Shown here: positions 35,392 to 44,872 of the stretch, piece by piece | Layout: every line of letters starts with the position of its first letter | Numbering within the stretch: position 1 is the stretch's first letter | Source of the DNA: Roseateles oligotrophus | GTDB lineage: Bacteria > Pseudomonadota > Gammaproteobacteria > Burkholderiales > Burkholderiaceae_C | DNA length: 64,000 bases | Direction: 5' to 3' | NCBI RefSeq assembly: GCF_025717515.1 | Contig: NZ_JAJIRN010000004.1 | Coordinates: 434,001 to 498,000 of the forward strand | Position numbers and translations under genes: made by a program | The notes under the pieces: generated by a model | Database searches by the model: none | What the model was told of the DNA's origin: nothing | What the model saw: only the letters and a program-made list of their open reading frames with translations

Positions 35392-36573
35392 TTACTTGCC
35401 GCCCGGCAACTTGCTGTCCACGCCCTTGACGTAGAAGTTGACGCCGGACAGGAATTTGTCGTCGGCTTGCTCGCCTTTCTTCAAGACCTCTTTGCCGTCT
35501 TGGCCGACGATCGGTCCCTTCCAGATCGCGAAGCTGCCGTCCTTCAGGCCGGCCTTGATCTTGTCGACCTGCGCGCGGGTTTCGGCCGGCACGGCTTCGG
35601 CAATCGAGACCAGATCAATCGAGCCTTCCTTGACGCCCCACCATGAATGCTTGCCCGGCCCGGCCGCCCATTTGCCGTCCAGCGCTTCGCGTACCGAGGC
35701 GATGTAGTAAGGCGCCCAATTGATCACCGCCGAACCAAGGTGAGCCTTGGGGCCGTAGGCAGTCATGTCGGAGTCCCAGCCGAAGGCGTATTTGCCGTTC
35801 TTCTCGGCGGTCTGCAGCACCGCGCTGGAATCGGTGTTCTGCATCAGGACATCGGCGCCGCCGTTGATCAAGGTCTGCGCGGCCTCGGTCTCTTGCGGCG
35901 GGTCAAACCATTTATTCACCCACACCACCTTGACCACCGTCTTGGGGTTGACGCTCTGCGCGCCCAAGGTGAAGCTGTTGATATTGCGGATCACCTCGGG
36001 GATGGGGATGGAGCCGACCACGCCCAGCGTGCCGGTCTTGCTCATCTTGCCGGCGATGACGCCGGCCATATAAGCACCCTCGTAGGTGCGCGAGTCATAA
36101 CTGCGCAAATTGGCGGCCTGCTTGTAGCCGGTCGCATGTTCGAACTTGACGTCCGGGCTATCGGCCGCCACTTTGAGCATCGGCTCCATATAGCCGAAGG
36201 TGGTGCCGAAGATCAGCTTGTTGCCCTGGCCCGCCATATCGCGGAAGACCCGCTCGGCATCGGCCGCCTCGGGCACTTTTTCCACGAAGCTGGTCTGCAC
36301 CTTGTCACCGAATTCCTTCTCGACCGCCTTGCGCGCGTTGTCATGCGCAAAGGTCCAGCCGCCGTCGCCGACCGGGCCGACATAGGCGAAAGCGATCTTC
36401 AAGGGTTCGGCCTTGGCCACGGCGGAGGCCGGCGCGGAAGCCGGAGCACTGGCAGCCGGTGCGGCGGCCTCTTCGGTCTTCTTGCCGCAAGCCGTCAGCG
36501 CGGCGGCAGCAGCAATCAAAGTCAGCGAACTCAAATTCAACAACAAGGCTCGCTTGCTCATCTTTTTCATCAT
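35392..36573 (-). CDS. BMP family ABC transporter substrate-binding lipoprotein (purine/nucleoside type)
   Basis: 393 residues from ATG 36573 (GGAG 8 nt upstream). Lipobox LTAC (Cys29), an Ala/Pro linker, then the BMP/PnrA ligand-binding domain starting KIAFAYVGPVGDGGWTFAHD, with VVGSIPIPEVIRNIN and QNTDSSAVLQTAE. PnrA-type proteins bind purine nucleosides or nucleobases. It is the last gene of the ABC unit (after two permeases and the ATPase), and the gene order places it in a purine locus. Ligand by context only. Confidence 0.92.
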   Translation of the reverse strand: MMKKMSKRALLLNLSSLTLIAAAAALTACGKKTEEAAAPAASAPASAPASAVAKAEPLKIAFAYVGPVGDGGWTFAHDNARKAVEKEFGDKVQTSFVEKVPEAADAERVFRDMAGQGNKLIFGTTFGYMEPMLKVAADSPDVKFEHATGYKQAANLRSYDSRTYEGAYMAGVIAGKMSKTGTLGVVGSIPIPEVIRNINSFTLGAQSVNPKTVVKVVWVNKWFDPPQETEAAQTLINGGADVLMQNTDSSAVLQTAEKNGKYAFGWDSDMTAYGPKAHLGSAVINWAPYYIASVREALDGKWAAGPGKHSWWGVKEGSIDLVSIAEAVPAETRAQVDKIKAGLKDGSFAIWKGPIVGQDGKEVLKKGEQADDKFLSGVNFYVKGVDSKLPGGK

Positions 36574-36585
36574 CGTCTTCTCCAA

Positions 36586-37506
36586 TCAAGAACCAGGGAA
36601 AAATGGTTTGCCCAAGGAGGCCGGCATATTGGCCCGTATGAATCCGGCGTTACTGGAAATCAGCACCAGCACCACAATCGTCGACAAGTACGGCAGCATA
36701 CTGAGAAATTGGCTGGCCACCTCGACGCCTTGGCCCTGCAGATAGAACTGCAACATGGTGACGAAACCGAACAGATAGGCGCCCAGCAGAATGCGCGCCG
36801 GCCGCCAGGTGGCAAAGGTGGTCAGCGCCAGCGCAATCCAGCCCTTGCCGGCGATCATGCCTTCGACCCACAGCGGCGTGTAAACGGTGGACACATAGGC
36901 GCCGGCCAGGCCGCACAAGCTGCCGCCGGCCATCACTGCACCTAAGCGTATCCAGCGCACCGGGTAACCCAGCGCATGAGCGGACTCCGGCGACTCGCCG
37001 ACCGCGCGCAAGACCAGGCCGGCGCGCGAGCGGTACAAAAACCAGGCCAAGGCGGCGGTCAAGGCCATCGCGCCGTAAACCAGCGGATGCTGCTTGAACA
37101 GCGCCGGGCCGACAAAGGGAATGTCGGCCAAGAGCGGAATCTCGACATGGCTGCGGGGGGCCAATTTTTCGGACGTGTAGCGGAGGCCGACAAAGGCCGA
37201 GAAGCCGCTGCCGAACAGGCTCAAGGCCAGGCCGGCCGCATATTGATTGGTGTTCAGCCAGATCACCAGCAAGCCGAACAGCCCCGCCAGCAGCGCGCCC
37301 GCGCCCATGCCGGCGGCAAAGGCCAAGCCTTCGCTGCCGGTATGCACGGCGGTGGCGAAGCCCGCGATCGCGGCGACCAGCATCAGGCCCTCGGCGCCGA
37401 GGTTGACGATGCCGGCCCGCTCGTTGATCAGCAGGCCCAAGGCGGCCAGCGCCAGCAAGGTGCCGGCGTTCAGCGAGGCGGCGATCAGGAGTGCGATAGC
37501 GTCCAT
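36586..37506 (-). CDS. ABC transporter permease, nucleoside/BMP-type (NupQ-like)
   Basis: 306 residues, eight or so membrane segments, with the BPD_transp_2 hallmark INERAGIVNLGAEGLMLVAA near the N-terminus and LRAVGESPESAHALGYPV in the coupling-helix loop. It pairs with the permease encoded 7 nt upstream and with the duplicated ATPase. The product would form half of the membrane channel. Part of the purine operon. Confidence 0.92.
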   Translation of the reverse strand: MDAIALLIAASLNAGTLLALAALGLLINERAGIVNLGAEGLMLVAAIAGFATAVHTGSEGLAFAAGMGAGALLAGLFGLLVIWLNTNQYAAGLALSLFGSGFSAFVGLRYTSEKLAPRSHVEIPLLADIPFVGPALFKQHPLVYGAMALTAALAWFLYRSRAGLVLRAVGESPESAHALGYPVRWIRLGAVMAGGSLCGLAGAYVSTVYTPLWVEGMIAGKGWIALALTTFATWRPARILLGAYLFGFVTMLQFYLQGQGVEVASQFLSMLPYLSTIVVLVLISSNAGFIRANMPASLGKPFFPGS

Positions 37507-37513
37507 GCGGGTT

Positions 37514-38581
37514 TCAGGCGCGAGCCGACACCGTGCGGCGCAAGCGATAGTTGATCAAGGTGTCGCAGGCCAAGAGCGAGAACAAGAGCAGACCCTGGAA
37601 CACGCCGGTGATGGACTTGGGCAGGCCCAGGCGCGTCTGCGCCAGCTCGCCGCCGATATAGAACATGCTCATCAGAATGGCCGAAAAGACGATGCCGACC
37701 GGATGCAGGCGCCCGACAAAGGCGACGATGATGGCTGCAAACCCATAGCCGGCCGGCACATAAGGCGTCAGTTGCCCCAGCGGCCCGGCCACTTCCAGCG
37801 CGCCCGCCAGACCGGCCATGGCACCCGACAACAGCAGCGCCGTCCACAGCGCCCGCGTCGAAGAAAAACCGGCATAACGCGCCGCCGCAGGGGCCAGGCC
37901 GCCGACCTGCAGGGCGAAGCCGGCATAGGAGCGGAACAGCAAGACCCAAAAACCCAGCACGGCGCCGGCCGCCATCAGCACGCCGATGTTCAGGCGAGAA
38001 CCGTCGAACAGGCGCGGGATTTTGGTGACGGCCAAAAAACTGACGCTCTGCGGAAAGTTGAAACCCTGCGGATCTTTCCAGGGCCCATAGACCAGATAGC
38101 TCAAGAGCAGATCGGCCACATAGACCAGCATCAGGCTGACCAGAATCTCGTTGGCATTGAAGCGCGCCCGCAGCAAGGCGGTGATGGCCGCCCAGGCCAT
38201 GCCGCCCAGCATGCCGGCGGCCAGAATCCACAGCACGATGATGCGGCCGGTGTTGGCGTCGGCCTGCATCGCCACGAAACCACCGGCCAGCGCGCCGATG
38301 ATGAACTGACCCTCGGCGCCGATATTCCAGACATTGGCGCGAAAGCAAACCGCCAAACCGAGCGCAATCAAGACCAGCGGCGTCGCCTTCAGGCCCAGCT
38401 CGCTCCAGGCATTGACCGAGCGAATCGGCTCCCAGAAAAACATCTGCAGGCCGCGCGATGGGTCTTTGCCCAAGGAGACAAACAGGATGACGCCCAGCAC
38501 AACGGTGATCAGCAGCGCCAGCAGCGGCGAGGCCAAGGCCATCAGCTTGGATGGCTGCGGGCGCGGCTCAAGCCGGAGCAT
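37514..38581 (-). CDS. ABC transporter permease, nucleoside/BMP-type (NupP-like)
   Basis: 355 residues. N-terminal helix LASPLLALLITVVLGVIL, then FRANVWNIGAEGQFIIGALA, the conserved permease element, and LVSLMLVYVADLLLSYLV. It overlaps the ATPase gene by 14 nt and lies 7 nt before the second permease, so the three genes are tightly coupled. This is the longer subunit of the pair. Confidence 0.92.
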   Translation of the reverse strand: MLRLEPRPQPSKLMALASPLLALLITVVLGVILFVSLGKDPSRGLQMFFWEPIRSVNAWSELGLKATPLVLIALGLAVCFRANVWNIGAEGQFIIGALAGGFVAMQADANTGRIIVLWILAAGMLGGMAWAAITALLRARFNANEILVSLMLVYVADLLLSYLVYGPWKDPQGFNFPQSVSFLAVTKIPRLFDGSRLNIGVLMAAGAVLGFWVLLFRSYAGFALQVGGLAPAAARYAGFSSTRALWTALLLSGAMAGLAGALEVAGPLGQLTPYVPAGYGFAAIIVAFVGRLHPVGIVFSAILMSMFYIGGELAQTRLGLPKSITGVFQGLLLFSLLACDTLINYRLRRTVSARA

Positions 38582-40094
38582 GGTGGGAGCCTTCCTTTGA
38601 ATTCCACAAACCGCTCATCCATTCCCCGATCAGCGTGCGGCTCGCCTCGGCGACCGGCAAGGCCGGCGACAAGCGGCCCTGCGCCATCACGACCAGGCGG
38701 TCACTGATTTCAAACAATTCGTCCAACTCCTCGCTCAGCACCAAGACGGCGCAGCCGGCGTCGCGCAGCTTCAACAACTCGGCGCGGATCTGCGCGGCCG
38801 CGCCGACATCCACGCCCCAGGTCGGCTGGGCAATGATCAAGACCTTGGGCGCGGCGTCGATCTCGCGGCCGACGATGAATTTCTGCAAGTTGCCGCCCGA
38901 CAGGCTGCGCGCCGCCGCCCCGGCACCACCGGCGCGGACCGAAAAGCGCGCGATCAGATGCTCGGCCAAACGCTGTACCTGCGCGGTGCGCAACCAGCCC
39001 CAGGCCGTCACACTGTCGGTACGAGTCAACAAGGTGTTTTGCGCCAAGGACAAGCTGGGCACAGCGCCCCGGCCGAGCCGCTCCTCGGGCACAAAGTGCA
39101 GGCCCAGGCGGCGCCTTTTGCGCGGGCTGCTGCGAGCGATGTCCTGGCCGAACAATTGCACGGAACCGGGCTGGCCGCGCGGGTCTTCGCCCGACAGCGC
39201 GGCCATCAACTCCTGCTGACCATTGCCCGAGACGCCCGCCACGCCGACGATCTCGCCGGCATGCAGGTTCAATTCGATATCGACCAAGGTGCTGCCAAAA
39301 GGCTCGGCCTTGGCCAGGCTGAGTCGGCGCAGGCTCAAGGCCAGGGCGCCCGCCTTGCTCGGCTGGCGTTGCAGCTGCGGCGGCTCGGCGCCAATCATCA
39401 AGCGCGACAGCTCGCTATTGCTCTGCGTGCGCGGGTCGACCTCGCCCGTCACCCGGCCGGCGCGCAGCACCGTGCAATGGTCGCAGAGCGCGCGAATCTC
39501 ATCGAGCTTGTGGCTGATGTACAAGATGCTGCAGCCCTGCGCGGCCAGTTGGCGCAGCGTGACGAAGAGCTTGTCGACGGCACGCGGCGTCAGCACCGAG
39601 GTCGGCTCGTCGAGGATCAGCAATTTGGGCTCGGTCAGCAGCGCACGGACGATCTCGACCCGCTGGCGCTCGCCGACCGACAGGCTGTGCACCGGGCGCT
39701 GCGGGTCTATGTCAAGCCCATAACTCTGCGCCACGGCGGAGATGCGCTCGGTCAATTCGGCAAGACCGGTGCCCTTATCCAAGCCCAGCCAGATGTTCTC
39801 GGCCGCACTCAACGTGTCGAACAGCGAAAAATGCTGATAGACCATGCTGATGCCCAAAGCGCGTGCCTGCGCCGGGCTCTTCAGCGCAACCGGCTGGCCG
39901 TTCCATTGCACCTGGCCGGCGTCGGGCTGCACCGCGCCGTAGATGATCTTCATCAGCGTCGATTTGCCGGCGCCGTTTTCGCCCAAGACCGCATGGATCT
40001 GCCCCGGCGCCACCGTCAATGACACCCCGTCGTTCGCTTTGACGGCAGGGTATTGCTTGCTGATGCCGGTGAGTTGCAGGCGGGCTGGGCTCAT
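38568..40094 (-). CDS. ABC transporter ATP-binding protein, duplicated (NupO-like)
   Basis: 508 residues with two ATPase domains. Domain 1: Walker A GENGAGKST (37-45), signature LSVGERQRVEI, Walker B LLILDEPTSVL. Domain 2: degenerate P-loop GVAGVSGNGQQELM, signature LSGGNLQKFIVGREI, and a Walker B area VLIIAQPTWGVDV in which the catalytic Glu is replaced by Gln. This arrangement is usual in sugar/nucleoside CUT2-like importers. It drives uptake through the two permeases. Confidence 0.94.
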   Translation of the reverse strand: MSPARLQLTGISKQYPAVKANDGVSLTVAPGQIHAVLGENGAGKSTLMKIIYGAVQPDAGQVQWNGQPVALKSPAQARALGISMVYQHFSLFDTLSAAENIWLGLDKGTGLAELTERISAVAQSYGLDIDPQRPVHSLSVGERQRVEIVRALLTEPKLLILDEPTSVLTPRAVDKLFVTLRQLAAQGCSILYISHKLDEIRALCDHCTVLRAGRVTGEVDPRTQSNSELSRLMIGAEPPQLQRQPSKAGALALSLRRLSLAKAEPFGSTLVDIELNLHAGEIVGVAGVSGNGQQELMAALSGEDPRGQPGSVQLFGQDIARSSPRKRRRLGLHFVPEERLGRGAVPSLSLAQNTLLTRTDSVTAWGWLRTAQVQRLAEHLIARFSVRAGGAGAAARSLSGGNLQKFIVGREIDAAPKVLIIAQPTWGVDVGAAAQIRAELLKLRDAGCAVLVLSEELDELFEISDRLVVMAQGRLSPALPVAEASRTLIGEWMSGLWNSKEGSHHAPA

Positions 40095-40179
40095 GAAGGG
40101 GCTGTGGTTTGTTGCTCAGATCATAGGGGGATGTTGGGGGGATTTCCTGGGGGTTAAGCCGTAGAAATTAATGGTCGAT

Positions 40180-40479
40180 TTAACAATCGATGATGATCAA
40201 GGTGCCATGACTGCCCGGAGCCACGGCATGCGGCTGGCCCGCAGGTACGAGGTAGACCGAACCGGCCGGCACCGCGACGACCTGGTCGGCAAAGGACAGA
40301 TTCATCTGGCCGTCCAGCACCAGCAGCGCCTCATCGAAGTCATGGGTTTCGTCCGGGTAGGCACTACCGTCCATGCGCAAGACCTTGAAGTTAGCACCAG
40401 CACCAACCCGGCCAAGAATCTGCGAGCGCCAAGCCTGCGGCAAGGCCGCAGCAGCAGCGGCAAGATCAATCATCGACAT
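40180..40479 (-). CDS. Small cupin-domain protein
   Basis: 99 residues, one cupin barrel: FDEALLVLDGQMNLSF, then VPAGSVYLVPAGQPHAV. The motif-1 metal ligands are only partly kept (HDFDEALL, and His in PHAV). The AAGGGAAG site precedes the ATG. It lies between the NTF2-like gene (11 nt) and the ABC ATPase (85 nt) in the purine operon. The role is unknown: it may bind or modify a purine intermediate, or sense one. Confidence 0.85.
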   Translation of the reverse strand: MSMIDLAAAAAALPQAWRSQILGRVGAGANFKVLRMDGSAYPDETHDFDEALLVLDGQMNLSFADQVVAVPAGSVYLVPAGQPHAVAPGSHGTLIIIDC

Positions 40480-40490
40480 TTCAACTTCCC

Positions 40491-40880
40491 TTACTTCTCG
40501 TTTGTGCCGGCGTTTGCCAAGCTATCCTGGCTGAATATATTGACCCAATTTCCACCCTCTTGGCGGCGCCACAAGGACGAGACATACATTGCCTTGGCTT
40601 GAGCGTCAGCGACTCGCTGGAACACCGCCTTGTACGACAGCATCACCAGGTCGGGCGCCAGCTCCATGATCCGCGCTTCGCTGAGCACATAGCTCGGGGC
40701 AAAGCCGGGCGCCTGCTCGAAGGGGGTCAAATTTTCAGCCAAGCTGGCAAAGCCACTCGGGTAGACGCCCAGAAACTCCGGCGCCAGCAGCGCCTTGTAG
40801 GCCTTCACATCACCGAGGGTCAGGGCTTGCCAGACGCAGGTTTCCAGGGCGATGAAGAAGGCGATTCTTTCGGTGCTCAT
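40491..40880 (-). CDS. NTF2-like (DUF4440-type) protein
   Basis: 129 residues with the SnoaL/DUF4440 pattern: N-terminal helix ERIAFFIALETCVWQAL, YKALLAPEFLGVYPSGF, then alternating strands and SSLWRRQEGGNWVNIFSQDS at the end. NTF2-like folds bind small ligands or act as isomerases. It starts inside the last codons of guanine deaminase (4-nt overlap) and is followed by the cupin gene. I assign no function beyond the fold. Confidence 0.82.
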   Translation of the reverse strand: MSTERIAFFIALETCVWQALTLGDVKAYKALLAPEFLGVYPSGFASLAENLTPFEQAPGFAPSYVLSEARIMELAPDLVMLSYKAVFQRVADAQAKAMYVSSLWRRQEGGNWVNIFSQDSLANAGTNEK

Positions 40881-42211
40881 CGGCTGTTGCTCCTGGAAAA
40901 CTTCTGCACCCCGGCCACATAAGCGCTGTGCAGATTGCGATCATCCGACAGGCCCATCCAAGCGAACACCCGCTCATGCAGGCCGCGCGCCACTTCGTCG
41001 CGAGCCTTGGCCACCGGGCCGATGGCCCAGTCCCAGACGCAGACATCGGCCAGCGTGCCGGCGCCGAAATGGCCAAGCTCGTCGGCCAGCCCCAGCGCTT
41101 CGGCCGCCCCGCGCGTGGCCGCATAGAGGCCCGACCAGGCGCTCAGGCGCTGGCCCGCCAAGGCTTGCACCTTGTAGCCATCGAGCAGATTGCGCTGCAT
41201 CGACAAGCTGGTGCCGCCGCCGACATCGCTGGCCACGCTGACCGCCACGCCGGCTTCTTTGGCCGCAACCCAGTCGAACAGACCGCTGCCGAGAAACAGA
41301 TTCGACGAGGGGCTGAAAGCAATTTGCGCGCCGCTATCTGCCAGCACCGCGCGGTCGGCATCGTCCAACCAAACGCCATGCGCCAGCACGGCGCGCGGAT
41401 GCAAGAGGCCCTCTCTGGCATAGACATCCAGATAGCTGCGCGCGTCCGGGAACAGTTCGCTCACCCAGGCCACCTCGGCGCGGTTCTCGGCCACATGGGT
41501 TTGCATATACAGCGAGAGGTCGGCGCGGCACAGCGCACCGGCCATAGCCAACTGGGCCGGCGTGCTGGTCGGCGCAAAGCGCGGCGTGACCGCATAACTC
41601 AAACGGCCCCGGCCATGCCAGCGCGAGATCAGGTCGACACAGTCGCGCTCCGATTGCGCCAGATCCGCGTCCAACAGCGCCGCCGGCGCGTTACGGTCCA
41701 TCATCACCTTGCCAGTGATCAGGCGCATGCCGCGTGACTGCGCCGCCTCGAACAGCGCGTCGGCTGAGACCTTGTGCACAGTTGCGAAGACGACCGCCGC
41801 CGTCGTGCCATGGGCGAGGAGCGCATCCAGAAAGCGCTCGGCGCCCAGGCGCGCGACGGCCGGGTCGGCATAGCGGCATTCGGCCGGAAAGGTGTAAGTG
41901 TTGAGCCAGTCCAGCAGCTCGGCGCCATAGGAGGCGATCACATCGAGCTGGGGGCAATGCACATGGGTGTCGATGAAGCCGGGCAGGATCAGCCGGCCGC
42001 TGTGGTCGATTTGCTGCCAGCTCGCATCGGGCGCCTCGGCCTGGGTTCCCAGGATGCGGCCGTTTTCTATCAAGAGCCAATGGTCGGGCTGAAAACGCAG
42101 GGCGCTGCCGGGATCGAGCTGCCCCCAGGCAGGTGCGGCCCTGAAGTCGAGCAGGTCGCCGCGCAGCGCCAGTCGCTGAGCGTTATGGGAAACGGGTTTC
42201 AATGAAGTCAT
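40877..42211 (-). CDS. guaD: Guanine deaminase
   Basis: 444 residues, amidohydrolase fold. Metal and active-site motifs in order: GFIDTHVHCPQLD (His83, His85), ELLDWLNTYTFPAE (guanine-deaminase specific), MQTHVAENRAE, AHGVWLDDAD, and SDVGGGTSLSMQRN. It converts guanine to xanthine and ammonia. The start codon overlaps the LysR stop by one base (TGATG), so its translation is coupled to the regulator. It supplies xanthine to XdhAB encoded on the opposite strand. Confidence 0.95.
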   Translation of the reverse strand: MTSLKPVSHNAQRLALRGDLLDFRAAPAWGQLDPGSALRFQPDHWLLIENGRILGTQAEAPDASWQQIDHSGRLILPGFIDTHVHCPQLDVIASYGAELLDWLNTYTFPAECRYADPAVARLGAERFLDALLAHGTTAAVVFATVHKVSADALFEAAQSRGMRLITGKVMMDRNAPAALLDADLAQSERDCVDLISRWHGRGRLSYAVTPRFAPTSTPAQLAMAGALCRADLSLYMQTHVAENRAEVAWVSELFPDARSYLDVYAREGLLHPRAVLAHGVWLDDADRAVLADSGAQIAFSPSSNLFLGSGLFDWVAAKEAGVAVSVASDVGGGTSLSMQRNLLDGYKVQALAGQRLSAWSGLYAATRGAAEALGLADELGHFGAGTLADVCVWDWAIGPVAKARDEVARGLHERVFAWMGLSDDRNLHSAYVAGVQKFSRSNSR

Positions 42212-43230
42212 CAGCGAGAGATTTTGGCAGGCCCGTTGGGGTGCGAGGCCTGAGAGAGCGAAAGCGCCACCTCACGCACCTGCTCACGCAGCCAGCGCAT
42301 GGCGGGCGAGTGGTGCGTGACCTGGTGCCAGAGTTGGTAGTAATTCATCGCCGGAAAGGCGACCGGGCAAGGCAGCACCGTGACCGGCAGGCCCTTCAAA
42401 TAGCGCGAACAAAACAGCCGCCCGGTCGTCAGCACCAGCAAGCTGCGCGCCACCATCTGCGGCAATTGGCCGAAATGCGCACTGCGCACCGCCAGCCGGC
42501 GACTCAGGCCCAGGCTGGCCAGATGCTGGTCAATGAAGCCGGGCTGGCCGGCCGCCAGCGGCATCGGGGCCAGGTGTTGACAGTCCAGATAGCGCTCGAC
42601 CGACCAAGCCGCGGGGTCGCGCTGCCAGGCCTTGGCCGCCGGGTGCTTGTTGCTAAGCAGGCAGACCACCTCGTCGCTGAGCAAGGCGCCGAGGTGCAAC
42701 TCATCGGGTGGCTGCAGCCAGTTGCCAATCACCAGCTCCAGCTCACCGGCGCCGAGGCTGCGGCGGTAATCGAACTGCGCGGACAAGGGCTGCAGATCGA
42801 GTTGCAGGCCAGGTGCCGCCTGCTGCAGGCGGCCAACCAGCTCGGGCAGGAACAAGGGGTCGAGGTAGTCGCTGACGGCGATGCGCACCTGCATCTCGGC
42901 GCTTGCCGGCTCGAAGCCCTCGGCGCCGAGGCAATTGCGGCTGCCTCGGCTATGGCGCCCGAACAAGCCCTCGGCCTCGCTCAGCAGGCGGCCGGCCGGC
43001 TCCAGCAAGCCCAGGGCGACGGTGGTCGGCGTCATGCCGGCGCCGCTGCGCACCAGCAAGGCGTCGCCGGTCAACGCACGCAGGCGCCGCAGCTGCGCAC
43101 TGACGGCGGGCTGCGTGCTGTTCAGGCGCATGGCGGCCTTTGAGACGCTGCGTTCGCTAATCACTGTGTGCAAGACCCGTACGAGTTGGAGCTCGATCTT
43201 GTCGAAATCGGAACGCCTATTCATATTCAT
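42211..43230 (-). CDS. LysR family regulator of the purine locus
   Basis: 339 residues from ATG 43230 (MNMNRRSDFDKIELQLVRVL). Winged HTH: ERSVSKAAMRLNSTQPAVSA and LRRLRALTGDALLVRSGAGM, followed by the substrate domain starting MQVRIAVSDYLDPLF. It lies divergent from xdhA and directly ahead of guaD, overlapping its start by one base. It is probably the activator for both arms of purine breakdown. The ligand (xanthine, guanine or another purine) is inferred from context. Confidence 0.9.
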   Translation of the reverse strand: MNMNRRSDFDKIELQLVRVLHTVISERSVSKAAMRLNSTQPAVSAQLRRLRALTGDALLVRSGAGMTPTTVALGLLEPAGRLLSEAEGLFGRHSRGSRNCLGAEGFEPASAEMQVRIAVSDYLDPLFLPELVGRLQQAAPGLQLDLQPLSAQFDYRRSLGAGELELVIGNWLQPPDELHLGALLSDEVVCLLSNKHPAAKAWQRDPAAWSVERYLDCQHLAPMPLAAGQPGFIDQHLASLGLSRRLAVRSAHFGQLPQMVARSLLVLTTGRLFCSRYLKGLPVTVLPCPVAFPAMNYYQLWHQVTHHSPAMRWLREQVREVALSLSQASHPNGPAKISR

Positions 43231-43233
43231 AAA

Positions 43234-43250
43234 CGCATAATAACCATGCG
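43234..43250. promoter_or_regulatory. Inverted repeat in the lysR-xdhA divergent promoter
   Basis: CGCAT (43234-43238) and ATGCG (43246-43250) are separated by 7 nt and lie 4-20 nt upstream of the lysR start in the 100-nt divergent region. This is a plausible regulator binding site, though short enough to occur by chance. Confidence 0.35.
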
Positions 43251-43330
43251 CCAATCGATATGTCGCGACGCCGCCCCGGCGCTACTTTCGGGGCAAACTC
43301 TAGGCGCACCAACCCATGCCCCCAAGCCCC

Positions 43331-44872
43331 ATGAACAGCCGTCCGATTCGTTTCTTTCATCAAGGCCAGATCCAGTCCGTGCAGGGCCTGCCGGTCACGA
43401 CCACGGTTTTGCAATACCTGCGCGAGCACAGCAATTGCCTGGGTACAAAAGAAGGTTGCGCCGAGGGCGACTGCGGCGCATGCACGGTCTTGCTGGGCGA
43501 GTTGAGCGAGGGAGGCCAAGTTCGGCTGCGCAACGTCAACGCCTGCACACAGTTTCTGCCGACGCTGGATGGCCAGGCGCTGCTGACGGTGGAAGACCTG
43601 GGCTCCTCCATCGACCTGAATCCGGTGCAGCAGGCGCTGCTGGACTGCCATGGCTCGCAATGCGGTTTTTGCACGCCTGGCTTTGCGATGACGCTGCAGG
43701 CCTGCTATGAGCAGCACAGCGACGCCGGCACCAGACCGACGCGCCAGCAATTGGCCGACGATCTGGCCGGCAATTTATGCCGCTGCACCGGCTACCGGCC
43801 GATTCTGGACGCCGGGGAACAGATGTTCGAGCTGCCGGCGCGCCGACTCGATTTGACCGCGGCCGAGGCGGCCTTGCAGCAGATGCGGGTTGACGCCGAA
43901 GCCTTGCAAGCCCTGCATTACGAGGCGCCCAACCCCGCCGCCCCTCAACGCGTGGACAGCTTTGATGCGCCGCGCAGCTTGGCCGAGTTGGCTGAACTGG
44001 TGGCGGCCAAGCCGGCCGCAAGGCTGCTGGCGGGGGCTACCGATATCGGCCTCTGGGTCAACAAGCAGTTTCGCGACCTCGGCGATGTGATCTATATCGG
44101 CGCGGTGAGTGAGTTACGCGAGATCCGACCGGAGCCGTTTGAAGGGTGCCCTGGCCTGTGGATTGGCGCCGGCGCCTCGCTGGAGGAAGCCTGGACCGCC
44201 TTGACCGCGGCCGCGCCACCCTTGCGCGAGCTGTGGCTGCGCTTCGCCTCGCCGCCGGTGCGCCGGGCCGGCACCTTGGGCGGCAATGTGGCGAACGGCT
44301 CACCGATAGGCGATGGCGCTCCGGCCTTGATCGCGCTCGGCGCGGAGCTGATCTTGCGGCGTGGCGCGCAGCAGCGCCGCCTCAAGCTGGAGGATTTCTA
44401 CCTCGGCTATATGCAGAAGGACTTGCAGCCGGGCGAGTTCATCGAGGCGATGCACTTGCCGCTGCCAACACCCGATTGGCAGCTGCGCGCCTACAAGATC
44501 GCCAAGCGCTATGACAGCGATATCTCGGCGGTCTGCGCGGTGTTTTCATTGCGTCTGGAGGGCGATTTAATCAAGGAGGCGCGGCTGGTGTTTGGCGGCA
44601 TGGCGGCGATCGTCAAGCGAGCCGCTTCGGCCGAGTCGGCCTTGCTGGGGCAGCCTTGGGACGAGGCCAGTTTGCGGGTCGCTCAACTTGCGCTGGCGCA
44701 GGGCTTCACGCCGATGAGCGACGCCCGCGCCAGCAGCAGCTATCGGACGCAGGTGGCGCAAAACCTGTTGCGCCGGATGTGGCTGGAAACGCGCAGCCAG
44801 GCGCCGCTGGCGGCTGCGGACCTGAGCGTCTGGCAGGCCGTTTCATTCAACAAAACCGGGAGCGCGGCATGA
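43331..44872 (+). CDS. xdhA: Xanthine dehydrogenase small subunit (2Fe-2S and FAD domains)
   Basis: 513 residues from ATG 43331; ATG 43316 is also in frame. First iron-sulfur cluster: C36, C43, C48, C51 and C72 in GCAEGDCGACTV. Second cluster domain: GSQCGFCTPGF (C111, C114) and LCRCTGYRPI (C150, C152). FAD domain from about 200: ARLLAGATDIGLWVNK and GTLGGNVANGSPIGDG. It carries electrons from the molybdenum site to NAD. The gene overlaps xdhB by 4 nt (ATGA) and is divergent from the LysR regulator. Confidence 0.95.
   Translation: MNSRPIRFFHQGQIQSVQGLPVTTTVLQYLREHSNCLGTKEGCAEGDCGACTVLLGELSEGGQVRLRNVNACTQFLPTLDGQALLTVEDLGSSIDLNPVQQALLDCHGSQCGFCTPGFAMTLQACYEQHSDAGTRPTRQQLADDLAGNLCRCTGYRPILDAGEQMFELPARRLDLTAAEAALQQMRVDAEALQALHYEAPNPAAPQRVDSFDAPRSLAELAELVAAKPAARLLAGATDIGLWVNKQFRDLGDVIYIGAVSELREIRPEPFEGCPGLWIGAGASLEEAWTALTAAAPPLRELWLRFASPPVRRAGTLGGNVANGSPIGDGAPALIALGAELILRRGAQQRRLKLEDFYLGYMQKDLQPGEFIEAMHLPLPTPDWQLRAYKIAKRYDSDISAVCAVFSLRLEGDLIKEARLVFGGMAAIVKRAASAESALLGQPWDEASLRVAQLALAQGFTPMSDARASSSYRTQVAQNLLRRMWLETRSQAPLAAADLSVWQAVSFNKTGSAA

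Noticed and set aside
40095-40179. Purine riboswitch before the ABC importer
   Set aside because: The 85-nt gap has G-rich runs but no three-way-junction pattern or conserved purine-aptamer core.
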